From assembly GCA_030248195.1 (NCBI GenBank), contig JASAND010019988.1, forward strand, positions 62,001 to 126,000: a stretch of 64,000 nt of DNA, read 5' to 3'. A model generated the notes under the pieces. That model made no database searches, was not told where the DNA came from, and saw nothing but the letters and a program-made list of their open reading frames with translations. Of this stretch, positions 1 through 12,400 are shown piece by piece (positions within the stretch are counted from its first letter, which is position 1; every line of letters begins with the position of its first letter). The translations under genes and the position numbers were made by a program. Origin of the DNA: Trissonchulus latispiculum (Eukaryota > Nematoda > Enoplea > Enoplida > Ironidae).

Positions 1-184
1 CTTTAATTAGGAGCACAACAAATGATGCAGTACAGAGAATACAACATGGACAGTAAATTCAAATCAAGCAGTCAAGAACAAAACAGGCTAGTAGTACCAG
101 TACGTTACATTTCAAACCTAGGTAAATTAAAATATGTGCTTCAATCGATAAGATTATTTCCACAGTGTTTGCCCAGCTGGCAGT

Positions 185-403
185 CTACTGGTATTTCTTT
201 AACGTCCTAACTCGTTCGGGTACAGGTGGGTGGGAGTGGTGCCAGGCGGAGTAGAGCCAGTCGTCCACGGGAAGGCTCAGGTTATCCTTGCCCAGCTTTA
301 TCAGAGAACTGCAGAGAAGGCGCGCATAGCCCAGTTCAGCGGCGAATCGGTCAGCCTGGAACTCCATGCGACGGGTCAGGGCGGTCAGGACAAAGGATAA
401 GAT
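185..403 (-). CDS. ZMPSTE24: ZMPSTE24 last exon
   Basis: Starts after acceptor GTCTAG at 403 with [20 protein letters not shown] and ends at TAG 187-185 after RTLKKYQ. It holds the conserved EFQAD stretch, in which the Glu is the third zinc ligand in this family, and the C-terminal WHHSHPP block. The preceding family block (HELGHW up to SPYNE, about 70-75 residues) is missing immediately upstream. Confidence 0.95.
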   Translation of the reverse strand: MLSFVLTALTRRMEFQADRFAAELGYARLLCSSLIKLGKDNLSLPVDDWLYSAWHHSHPPVPERVRTLKKYQ

Positions 404-3400
404 CTAGACAGGATAAAACAAATATCAAACCATGTGTACATGGCCTATATACAGTGTATGAATACGGACATCCCTAACTACTACTACACATGTATAAAAA
501 CAGACGTGACTAAATACTCACTTAATAACATTTTCTCACTAAAACAATTCTTGCTAAAGCAGTTCCCCCTAAGCAATTCACACAATGTCACTCAAAAGGT
601 AATTGCCCTCTTGTGGGTTCTGGAGGACGACACTGCCTCAGTGATTTTGTGGACAACGCTAGAGGACAGTTCATTCGCTATGCTTCCATTCATCCAGGTT
701 TTTTGGCCTTGCATTTAAAACCTGTTTTGTTGGGGGGTTTTTAAATGGCTTTAACAAAGGAATTGTTAGGGTTTTAATAAAAACTTGGTTTGGAAACTTG
801 GTAAATTTGGTCGAACCCTAAGACCCACCCCGCGCGGCCCCAAGCTCTGTGCGATCACCACAAGCGCTTTATAAATACACCAAAACCAGAAACAGAAAAA
901 AGTAACCGCGAGCACCTCCATCTTCAGTATAAAAAGCAAACATGAATTGGAATTTAATCAACAATCAGATCAGACTGATCAGACCAAACCCAAAGCCAAA
1001 CGCGACCTAGAGACGCTGATACAGATAGACCAAGACAGAGACAGAAAGCAACAGATCCGCTTAACCTAAATAAATGAACAGTAGTAACGCTTTGATACCG
1101 TTTGTAAACAGACTTCAGTAGTGTAAACTATTGGTAACAATAGGTCACAAAATCACTGAGATTCACTCAGATGAAATGTGAACTCTTGTGTCCAACTCTC
1201 CGTCCACCCCTACCCACCACCCTTGACATAGACAATAATACCTGATTCAAATAACTGATATAAATATGAAAAATCAGTATTAACCTCATCACTGAGATTA
1301 TTCCTAAGTTTACAGTTACCCAATTTAACCCACCCGTCCCTCACCACTCCGTCCTCTGTGCCACCTGTACTCCCCTTCTCTGCAGTCTATTTCTCCTTAT
1401 AGGCTCCGGTCTGGTCGGCAGCGATCACAACCTTAGGGAAGTAAGACTAGGGGGAAAATGCCCTCGACGGGCAACCAACTTGGTAGAATAGGGAAAGACT
1501 TGAATGTTAAATACACGGTGCATGGTTACAACTGAGATTCTGCTGAAGCGGAAAAAATGCTGTTTCTCAGCGACTAAAATGACAGAAACCAGCTTTGTGC
1601 GCCGAATAGGGAATCTACTCGGCGACTAAAATGAAAGAAACCAGCTTTGTGCGCCGAATAGGGAATCTACTCGGCGACTAAAATGAAAGAAACCAGCTTT
1701 GTGCGCCGAATAGGGAATCTACTGGGCGACTAAAATGAAAGAAACCAGCTTTGTCGCCGAATAGGGAATTCCCTCCTTCCGCCCTATTCGCGCGAACTTA
1801 TCGTCTTTCGGGAGGAAATATATAGGCAATTATTCTGTTAGGAACTGCAAACGTAAGCATTGCGCTCAATATGACATTTCCCGTACCGGTTGCGTGGAGG
1901 CTAGGGCTGGGGTGGCGCTAGATTAATTTCTTTTTGAGCTACCTGATCCGTAAATATTTTATGCACACAACCGCTAGCAGGACCAACAGAAAGCAACAAT
2001 AAGTATATATGCAGTTTAAACAATTTGTGGTCGACAGTCCTTGTGCTAAAACATATACAATCAATCGCATTTCATTTTATATAATGTTTGATTGTATCAA
2101 TTCTCGGCAAGATCAGCACAGAGCACACCTATATATATATATATGCTCTCAATGTTTCTGATAGCACATCGAAGACAGCGTATTTATGTCTGTGAAAACC
2201 TTGACTTACGTAAGTGCTTGATAAAACTGTTCTGTTGTTTTGCATTCTGAAGTAATTCTGCCATTCTGAAGCTCTCTCATTATTCAGCAAAGCAACACAT
2301 AACAGGCTTCAAAGTTCGCGCGAATAGGGCGGAAGGAGGGAATTCCTTTTCGGCAAAAGTGGTTTTTTTTTTAGTCGCCCAGTAATTCCCTATTCGGCGA
2401 CAAAGCTGGTTTCTTTCATTTTAGTCGCCGAGTAGATTCCCTATTCGGCGCACAAAGCTGGTTTCTTTCATTTTAGTCGCCGAGTAGATTCCCTATTCGG
2501 CGCACAAAGCTGGTTTCTGTCATTTTAGTCGCTGAGAAACGGCATTTTTCCGCTTCAGCAGAATCTCAGTTGTAACCATGCACCGTGTATTTAACATTCA
2601 AGTCTTTCCCTATTCTACCAAGTTGGTTGCCCGTCGAGGGCATTTTCCCCCCTAGTTTCGCTTATTTTTCCGCTGCAGAGAAAATCATGTCAGAGAAGTT
2701 GCATATATACACAATGTAAGCAAAGCTAGCTACCGCAAACAGGCTGGATAAAACGTTCTAGTTCAACTGAATGTATTTGCTGAAACGGAAAAATGTCTGT
2801 TAATAGCCTTTTCAGAACTTTATACACGGTGCGTCATCTTAGGCTGGAAGGCCACTGTTCATGGCCTCTACCGAACATTATACACGGAGCGTTATCTTAG
2901 GCTGGAAGGCCACTGTTCATGGCCTTTTCAGAACTTTTTACACGGTGCGTCATCTTAGGCTGGAAGGCCACTGTTCATGGCCTCTACCGAACATTATACA
3001 CGGAGCGTTATCTTAGGCTGGAAGGCCACTGTTCATGGCCTTTTCAGAACTTTATACACGGTGCGTTATCTTAGGCCGGAAGGCCACTGTTCATGGCCTT
3101 TTCAGAACTTTTTACACGGTGCGTCATCTTAGGCTGGAAGGCCACTGTTCATGGCCTCTACAGAACATTATACACGGAGCGTTATCTTAGGCTGGAAGGC
3201 CACTATTCATGGCCTCTACAGAACATTATACACGGAGCGTTATCTTAGGCTGGAAGGCCACTGTTCATGGCCTTTTCAGAACTTTATACACGGTGCGTTA
3301 TCTTAGGCCGGAAGGCCACTGTTCATGGCCTTTTCAGAACTTTTTACACGGTGCGTCATCTTAGGCTGGAAGGCCACTGTTCATGGCCTCTACAGAACAT

Positions 3401-6400
3401 TATACACGGTGCGTCATCTTAGGCTGGAAGGCCACTGTTCATGGCCTCTACAGAACATTATACACGGAGCGTTATCTTAGGCTGGAAGGCCACTGTTCAT
3501 GGCCTTTTCAGAACTTTATACACGGTGCGTTATCTTAGGCAGGAAGGCTATTTTAAAAGCCAACCAGCACCGTAACCTTGGATATGCAGTTATATATACA
3601 TGACAAAAGTTGCTCTGCTCATTTTCGGCTTTCATTTAAAACCAAATTTGACAACTTTTGGAAATTTTGATTTTTGACCAATTATATAGGACCCCTTGCC
3701 AGGGCGCCACAGGTCGTTAGAGACCAGTTTGGAGGGGTCTTCCAATGAGATAAAATGTTCGCCTCACCAAGGGCTTTCATTTGATACCAAACTTGAAAAC
3801 TTTTCAAAAAATTGATTTTGGACCGGTCCGGACCCTGGTCAGGGCGCCACAGGCCGCTGGGACCAGTTTGGAGGGGTCCTCCAATGAGATAAAATGTTCG
3901 CCTCACCAAGGGCTTTCATTTGATACCAACCTTGGCCACTCTTGGAAAAATCGATTTTTGACCATTTTGGACCGGTGCGGACCCTGCTCAGGGCGCCACA
4001 GGCCGCTGGGGCCACTTTGGAGGGGTCCTCCAATGAGAAAATATGTTCGCCTCACCAAGGGCTTTCATTTGATACCAAAGTTGGAACTTTTATAATAAAA
4101 TCGATTCTCGACCACTCCGGATCCTGGTCAGGGCGCCACAGACCGCAGAGTCCACTTTAGACGGGTCCTCCAATGAGAAAAAATGTTCGCCTCACCAAGG
4201 GCTTTCATTTGATAGCAAACTTGGAAATTTACTTAAAAAACCGATTTTTGACCAGTCCGGACCCTGGTCAGGGCGTCACAGGCCGCTGGGTCCACTTTGG
4301 AGGGGTCCTCCAATGACAAAAAATGTTCGCCTCACCAAGGGCTTTCATCTGATACCAAACTTGGCCACTTTTGGAAAAATCGATTTTTGGCCATTTTGGA
4401 CCGGTCCGGACCCTGGTCAGGGCGCCACAGGCCGCTGGATCCACTTTGGAGGGGTCCTCCAATGACAAAAAATGTTCGCCTCACCAAGGGCTTTCATTTG
4501 ATACCAAACATGGCCACTTTTGGAAAAATCGATTTTTGACCATTTTGGACCGGTCCGGACCCTGGCCAGGGCGCCACAGGCCGCTGGGACCACTTTGGAG
4601 GGGTCTTCCAATGACAAAAAATGTTCGCCTCACCAAGGGCTTTCATTTGATACCAAACATGGCCACTTTTGGAAAAATCGATTTTTGGCCATTTTGGGCA
4701 TGGTCCACGGTCCGGACCCCTGGCCAGGGCGCCACAGGGGTCCGGGCGAAACCTACTATAGCCTATGCTGTAGTGCTCCCGCACCCCACCCCAAACCCCA
4801 AATAAGAGAGACCTGCTCACTGTAGATATTTCTGTAGAAGAGATTAAAGTTGGAGTTGCGACACGGTAGGGCCCACCACCATCAGGGTGCCCCCCAGCCA
4901 CATGGATAGGTCCTAGAGCGAAACTAATGGGCCATTTAGATTCACCATATAGGGGTTCCTATTCGAATACGAAACCTCAGCCCAGCAGCTCTTATGTATA
5001 GGGCTGCCTACTCCGTAGGCCCAGACCCCCCCTTTTACACACTAACTTTTGACCCCTGGCCAGGGCGCCACAAACCACCGAGCAGCACCATCTCACTTCC
5101 CGGAGCCCTTCACCCTTGGGCCATGCCACATGAGCCATATGAGAGCCCGGCTTCGCTCGCTCCGTTCTATTTCGAAGTGCAATTATTTTCGGACTTAGTT
5201 TTTTTTCGGGGGTCACCTGGGGGGTCCCCACCGGGGGGGGTGGGGCCATCTGGGGGGGGTCCGGGAACCGCGGAAAGTAATTTCCCCGGAATTGCGGAAC
5301 TTTTTGTACAAAAAAACCTAAAATAGTACGGCTCTGAAGGGTCTTCCGACCTGCACCCCTGGGGGGGGGGGAAAATGGAGAGAAACGCGACCTGCGCGGG
5401 GGGCCAATTTTCATATCTCAAGATCCACCCGGCCGATCCGGCTGAAATTTTCACAGCATGTACCCCTGCCCATAGGCTCTTCACACAAGAAGTTTCAGCC
5501 CGATCGGTCCACTCCTCCGCTGGCCCCAGGCCAAACAATGTCCAGATTATACACATTGCGTCAAATTTTCCCTATTCTAGGGGGAGCGCTAACGCGCTCC
5601 CCCTAATAAAGCAATTGAACAAACACAAAGGGCGGTGGGAGACGATGTCATTTTATAAATTTATATTATTTAAGCTAAGATTTAAATAAATAAAAGCTTA
5701 CAAAAACGTACAAAAATTTTAGTATTTTTGGAAGTAGTAGTCAAACAAAACTTTAAAATCGTTTGCACCATCGTCAAAAAACAAAAAGTGATAAAGCTAC
5801 AATTACGCACGTCATCATAAGGCTGCACAACAAACACTGAAAAATTGGAACATAAGCTACCTCCCCCAGATTCCTCTTTACAAAGTGGTGCCCCACCTTA
5901 GTAGAATTATCCGCACTATCTCCAGCACCACCGTCGCTACTGGTCTGGGACTTATCTTCGTCCTGATTAATTGGCGAATAGTTTTCCAACAGTGTATCAT
6001 AGAGGACAATGCGCTTGTTATTCCAAAATCCATACATGTAGGCATTGCTGTGAGCAGATCTTTTGGAGCCTGGGATACAGAGAGTCATCATAAATAAAAT
6101 AAAAAAATTGACACCAATGACACCCATGACTAAGCGGCGTATTCAAAATTTTAGAAAGGAGATGGAATGCGAAAATTATTTTAAATTTTACACTTGGCAA
6201 TGAAATCGCAATAAAATTTAAATTTGGTCAAATCAAAAGGAGGAGGGATTCAACCCCCCCCCCCAACATCCCTCTGGATAAGCCCATGACCAAGGTGATA
6301 CGGACAGTCAGTTTGAACGCCTTGCTTTTCCGGATCTTCGGACACAGCTGAAATCTCATCATTTATACATCTTTATACTTTTATACATAACTTCATCACC

Positions 6401-9400
6401 CAAGTGTAGAAGATGAAAATTTTTTGTTTTATAGGCATAGACTCTACTCAGCTGTAGAAGACTAAGAAGGGGCGCTTTGCTCAACCCTTTTTGCTGTCCA
6501 TTTCTGTAGAATATTGCACAAGACAAAAATTAATAAGCTTGATAACATTGGGTCGTGCGAACCTTCAACCACATAGAGCTTTTTCAGTGGAAAGCTGAGG
6601 CGACCAGCCAACGCTTCGATATCCTGTCGCAGTTTTCCCTCAGGCAACGGGGTATACTTATCAAACAGCGGCGCAATGAGATCAGGATACACTGTCATCA
6701 GAAACTAAACCCAAAAAAGCAACTATAACGAAATTGACATATAGCAAAAGTGACCGTAATTCATTAAAAAATCGTAACTTTTTCAAAACAGCTTAAAATT
6801 TACTGAAATTTCACAAAATGTGCAAAACATGTTAAAGCAGTTATTTCTTAAATTTGGTTAAAAACTGACAAGATTAGCGAAGATATTCAATTTTTTCGAA
6901 AATCGTCTAGTTAAAATTATAGGAATAAGTTAAGTTTCGTACCAACTTTTTATTTTCCTTTTCCGGAATTTATGTCTGGAATGAAATTAACACAAAATAG
7001 AAGTCTGACCAAGAATTAAAGAAATACATAAATATACTCTCATGCTAATTCATGAACGATCCATTTGTAGACGTGTAAAACATCAAAATTCCTATGTTAG
7101 TAGTAGTGCATGCGACATCTACCAGACTCAATTCTCACACCCGCGGCTCATCAGTGGAGGAGTGTGGAATCCAGTTTTTTAATTACTTTTCCAAGTCCCC
7201 CCAAAAATATGCCAAAATTAGTTTCGCCGCCGGTCGCCTCAAATTAGTGAAAATTAGTTGACATATATATAAACATGATACAAGAATTGTGACAACATAC
7301 AACGTAAACAAAACGTCTATTTAGAAATATGTATCCAAGAATTTAATGGTGAAATGTCTAAAAAATTATTAAAATTTTTGTGTTTACATGACTTCAAAAA
7401 GTAGCGTTTCAAACTACGAACTTTATATTTCTTCTGTATAAGTTTTTGATACAATTCTGTTGAAATTTTTAAAAAGTCGTCAGAATTACTACACAAATTT
7501 GAGATTCTAATAATTTCATTAGCAAAAACGTTGTAACAGCAGAATTTGGAAATATTGCTTTTTATTTCTGGCAAACTAACAGCATTAAACGAGAAAAATC
7601 TTTTTTTATCAAAAACCGAAGTTATAAATTTTCCGTTATCTATGTTAATTTTTATATCTAGAACGTCTGCTAATGAAAAATGTTCATTTACTAAGTTCAG
7701 TTCTAGATCCGATGGGTAAATGAGTTTCCAAAGTTCTATAAAAATTCCGCCGTCATTTATAACCGTTATATCGTCAATATATCGAAAAACATATTTAAGT
7801 AGTTCAAGCGTTTTATAGTCGTTTCGATTAGTCAGAAGTTTAATAAATTTGAATTCGTAATAAAACAATACAAGATTTGCCAAGAAAGGTCCACAACTAG
7901 TACCCATCGGGATACCTACTTTTTGTCGAAACACTTTCCCACCTACACAAAAATATGCATTATCTACCAACCATTTACACATTTCACAAAAGGTTTCATA
8001 GTCTACGTATCTCTTAGATGTGTTATCACTGAAATAAGCGGATTTAAAACCAAAATTTAATTTTCTTTGGTTGTGTCCAAAAGCAATTTTAGCTATTGCA
8101 TTTATTGCCTCGATAATTTTATCGTGACGTAAATTTGTATATAACTGAGAAAAATCGAAAGTATAGACTGATTTTGCATTGTTTTGCATAGAAATTTGTC
8201 TCAAACAATTAATTATAGGTTTGCTGCTATCAATTATCCAAAAAGGATTACAACCTCCATTGCATCTAGCAATTGTGCTGCTGTATGCTTTCATTCTTTT
8301 TAAAATTGTCTTTAAAGAATAACCAATATCTTTAGATAAGCTATTGGTTACAGCAGCTCTACTAGAAACAATTGTACGAAACTTTATAGGATTTTTATGA
8401 AATTTAGGCAGAAGTTGAATGAACGGTAATTTTTTGTCTGAAAAGTCGATGTTATGACCGAAATCGTTACATTTTTGCAACAACTTGTTGATTATAGTTT
8501 CCTTATTTTCACCAGAAACTTCATAAGTGTCGTTACTATTAGCATTATTTAATCCAAGTTCATTAATTAAAACTTTTCTATACAAGGTTTTACAAATGAA
8601 AGCATAATTTTGTGACGCCTTGTCAACCGATGTAATTACGAAATGTCTTTTTAACCTTTCCAGTTCTTGATAGTTGAAAGGCTTTTCTTTTACAAAACAA
8701 AAGTTATGATTTTCTAATTCCTGTACTACTTCTCCGACCACTGATTGTATCCAAGGATAGAATATATCCTTATCCTTGAACTTATTTTTCTGCAGATACT
8801 TGGAAATGGCAGATTCTACTTCTTTAACTAATTCCGTGGAATTACCTTTAGAAAGTAAGCGATATTTTGTTCCCTTTTCAAAAAGTCGTCGTAAATTAGT
8901 ATCTGAGATTATATTTAAATCTCCCGTAACCACATGTCCGTGAAAATTGTCTTTGAACTTTGAATTAGCACAGTCACAATTACCTGAAACATCATCATCC
9001 AAATTAACTGTACTAGCAAATTGTTTGTAGTTGGACACTTGACTAGAAAAAGGTTTGTCGTAAAGTATATAATTTAGGGGAAAATATGTGTGACTATGTG
9101 TGGGGGGGAAGTGATTGTTGTGAAATTGGGGTGCGGCGTAGGGAGTGGGGCGGGTGGTGTAGATTTGTGCTGGTGGTGGGGGGCGTGTAACGGCAGTGGG
9201 GGGGGGGTGGTTGGATGGGGTGGCGGATGGGGGGGGGGTGGGGCGATGGAATTTGGAATTGGCCCGGTTCGAAAAAAGGTGGAAGGGGAAAAGGTTTTGG
9301 CAGGGAGGGGTGGTGGTACCTATGTTGCGTGGGGGAAAAGAGGAAGGTGGTTAGAGGAGGGGGGGGGGAGGTGGTCATGTTAGGTTGGGAGGCTACGAAT

Positions 9401-12400
9401 TTCACTAAAAGTTTGATCTTGGAAAAGCTAGCTAGTCTTTTGCCCCATAACAGTATTAGGTTTAGTGTAAAATAGCTTAAAGTTTGAAAGAATTCCATGC
9501 AGCGTAGCGTCCTGTGGAGCCATCAGAAGTTGGTGTTGTCGGTCCAAAGCTCGACATGACACGTACACAAACTTCGCCTCGCCCTGATCGCTATGCGCAA
9601 GGTACGGTACCCAAATTTTCCAGAAAGAGTTCTGACATATAGTGCTTTGATATCGTGTAAAACAATCTCTAGACCATTGTATTCTTTTGTGTGCGACACA
9701 ATCAAAGTGCGAAAAATTGGGTGTTGTAGGTCTATACGGGTGGAGGTTAACTAACGTCTAATGTGCTGTGGTTTACCAATGAACCCAACTTTGCTCCAAA
9801 TAATACTCCAAGTATCTGCCTTAACTTATGTAAACATGACGTGGTTTCTTTAATTCCTGCGTTAGTAGTGCTAGATTATCAAATATCATTATCAATATTG
9901 TCGCTGTTATTTGGTGCCATTTCGAAGATGTGAGTCAATTACTCCAAAGTACTGTGGCAGAATTGGCTGAAACTTTGCGCATTACAGGCCAGTGAGTGTA
10001 CCAAGATGTGCAGAAAGCTAGGTCGCTAAACCTCGCTTCAATGTTTAGAAATGCTAGATTGATTTCTCGAAGTATGGATGGCGATCGCTCCAAAAAGCTC
10101 TAAGACAGTTGTAAGCACATACTGAACGAAGGAAGCGTCATAGCGAAAAACGGATTTTATATTCGGATTCAGCAGGTCAAATAACCCCGATAAAGCACCT
10201 TTTCGGCAAAATCAGAGACAAAAAGTTTTTGACCCCATTTTTAATGAGCTTAGCCAGCTTTTCAGGCCTAAAAATAGGGTTATTTCTTAACAAAAAGTTT
10301 GCTAGCACACTAACCAGAAAATGAAAGCCTTCGAAACTTGCCCACAGTTTGCCCCTATTAGAGCCTAATAATTGATAAAACGCTGGGGTAGGCTAGAGGC
10401 TGCCAATTTTATTAGATCAAAACGGCGCCAGGTCACATCCCAACTTTTTGTCAAATTTCCAAATTTGACCTGTTATTGCTGAAGAAGCAAGCAACGCTCG
10501 AAAGCCGGAATACTTTTCGTATTTAGTACTTGTAACAATAAACATTCGTGGCAAAAAGTAACAAAATCGGTCAAATCGTTAATTCACCAGAGCTGACAAA
10601 ACATTTTGAAAAAAACCATTTTTTGAACTAAAATTTGTACTTTGGCGTCCTGCCAAAAACTGTGTATATGAGATATATTGTTGCCCACCCTAAACTTTTT
10701 TACTTTGATATGTTGGCTAACGATAGGCGAACAAGTAGCTCTCTCCGACGATGTCGTGCCAACCCCTTCGTAGGGTTGGGGGCCATTTTTTAACAAAAAA
10801 CAGCCATTTTTTAGCAAAAACGCAATTTTCGGACGTTTTTTAGCAAAAAATAGTGATTTTAAGTGAAAAATTCCGGCGAAGCCGGAAAATTTTTGGAAAT
10901 TTTAGTCGTAAAACGTATTTTTTGGGCAATTTTCTTACCCCTTGTGGCCAATTTTCTTACCCCTTGTGGGAGCAATTTTGCGATCCCTTGTGGACGACTT
11001 CGCCGAGGGGGGGGGGAAATTTCCCCCCCCCCCTTTCCCCCCCTTGTCCACCTGTGCCCCTCCCCCCTTAAAAAATTCAAAAACTTTATCACAAGATGCC
11101 AGAAAATAATGAGAGCCGTCTTACCAACATCATTAAGGAGCAGAAGACCCAGAGATAGAGAAAGAAATAGGGACCACCGGCACGAATGATCCAGATTACA
11201 GCAGCCGTGATTGGAAGACCAATGCATTGGCTCACAACCAGCTTTTTGATTTTATCTTTGATAAAAAATCCCAAAGTCTAAAAAAGAAAACCTACACAGA
11301 TAAAGTTTATCTGAAATATTGCTCTTAAGCTTTATCACATAGAAATCTGAACTGTTTCAAAGCTGGAAACAGAACATTTATATGCTTAGACTTGCGTACA
11401 GTATAATTCAGCTTGCACAAGAAAGTCGATCATTTTTAAAACACCTGAATACAGTCACATTAGTCATAATTTCAAATTAGCCAGCTAGTAATTAAACATG
11501 GAATTTAAATTTTCCAGCCAAAGCTTATACTGCAAAACATATGTTACCTGCTTATTAAAGCCATGCTTTTGTTCAATAACAAAAGTATCATAAAGTGACC
11601 ATGGGAGATCGAATACAGTTGATATCAAAGTTGTAACCAAAATGAACATCAGAGATTGCAAAATCTAAAAAACCAATACAAATCCAGCATCCTTAGCTAA
11701 CTAACTACAGCTATGGAAACACCCACTCTGGAAAAGCAGCAGATATTGCAAAACCCTCATTTTTGAGAAATCTTGGTCAAAATTTTCCGAAATAGAAAAA
11801 CAGTGAACAAATTTCCAAACTGTCGAACTTCAGTGTGATGTGTGGGCTGTTCGACTTCAGTGTGGCATTTCGGAAAATGCTGAAAATTCATATTACTTAG
11901 TATATACGACGATAATTACTTATTAGATTTAGAAATGTTGTAACTAGACAAAGGTCTGGAAGTTAGCCAAAATTGTCAAAAATTTACAAGATTTCTCTAA
12001 CTTTTGGCTGACGTCAAGTTACAAAGATAACAAAAAATATATTACGTTTATGTAGAAAAACGAACCCTGAAAAAGTAGATATTACACCTGGCTTAAATAA
12101 CAATATTTTATGATTTCAAAAACTTTTAATTAATGGCAATAATTAATCAATCTTCAGTTCTTCAATAGTTCTTCAATCTGTGCCAGAAAAAGGCTCTTAT
12201 AAGTAAAACAGCTGATATCAAAGCAGGGCATTTTTAGGTATTTATCGCGGGGGGAGAACGGACCGGAGGGGAATTGTTTTGCAAAAATTAACCAAAAATT
12301 TCTATTTTTGACGTATTTAGCAGGTAGAAACACAGAGTTCTCAAAAATGCTTGAATTTAAGCTAAAAATAGCAATTTATACGAAAAAATCACCGGCGCGG

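Noticed and set aside
3682..4901. Several 60-144-codon open frames on both strands
   Set aside because: They repeat with the satellite period and are open in several frames; artefacts of the 139-149-bp repeat.
6110..6135. HGCHW codons on the minus strand as the missing ZMPSTE24 zinc motif
   Set aside because: Spacing is H-x2-H rather than H-E-x2-H, it lies upstream of exon 7 instead of downstream, and no family sequence flanks it.
9094..9498. Pro/His-rich 134-codon minus-strand frame
   Set aside because: Produced by the G-rich tract; no start context or homology.
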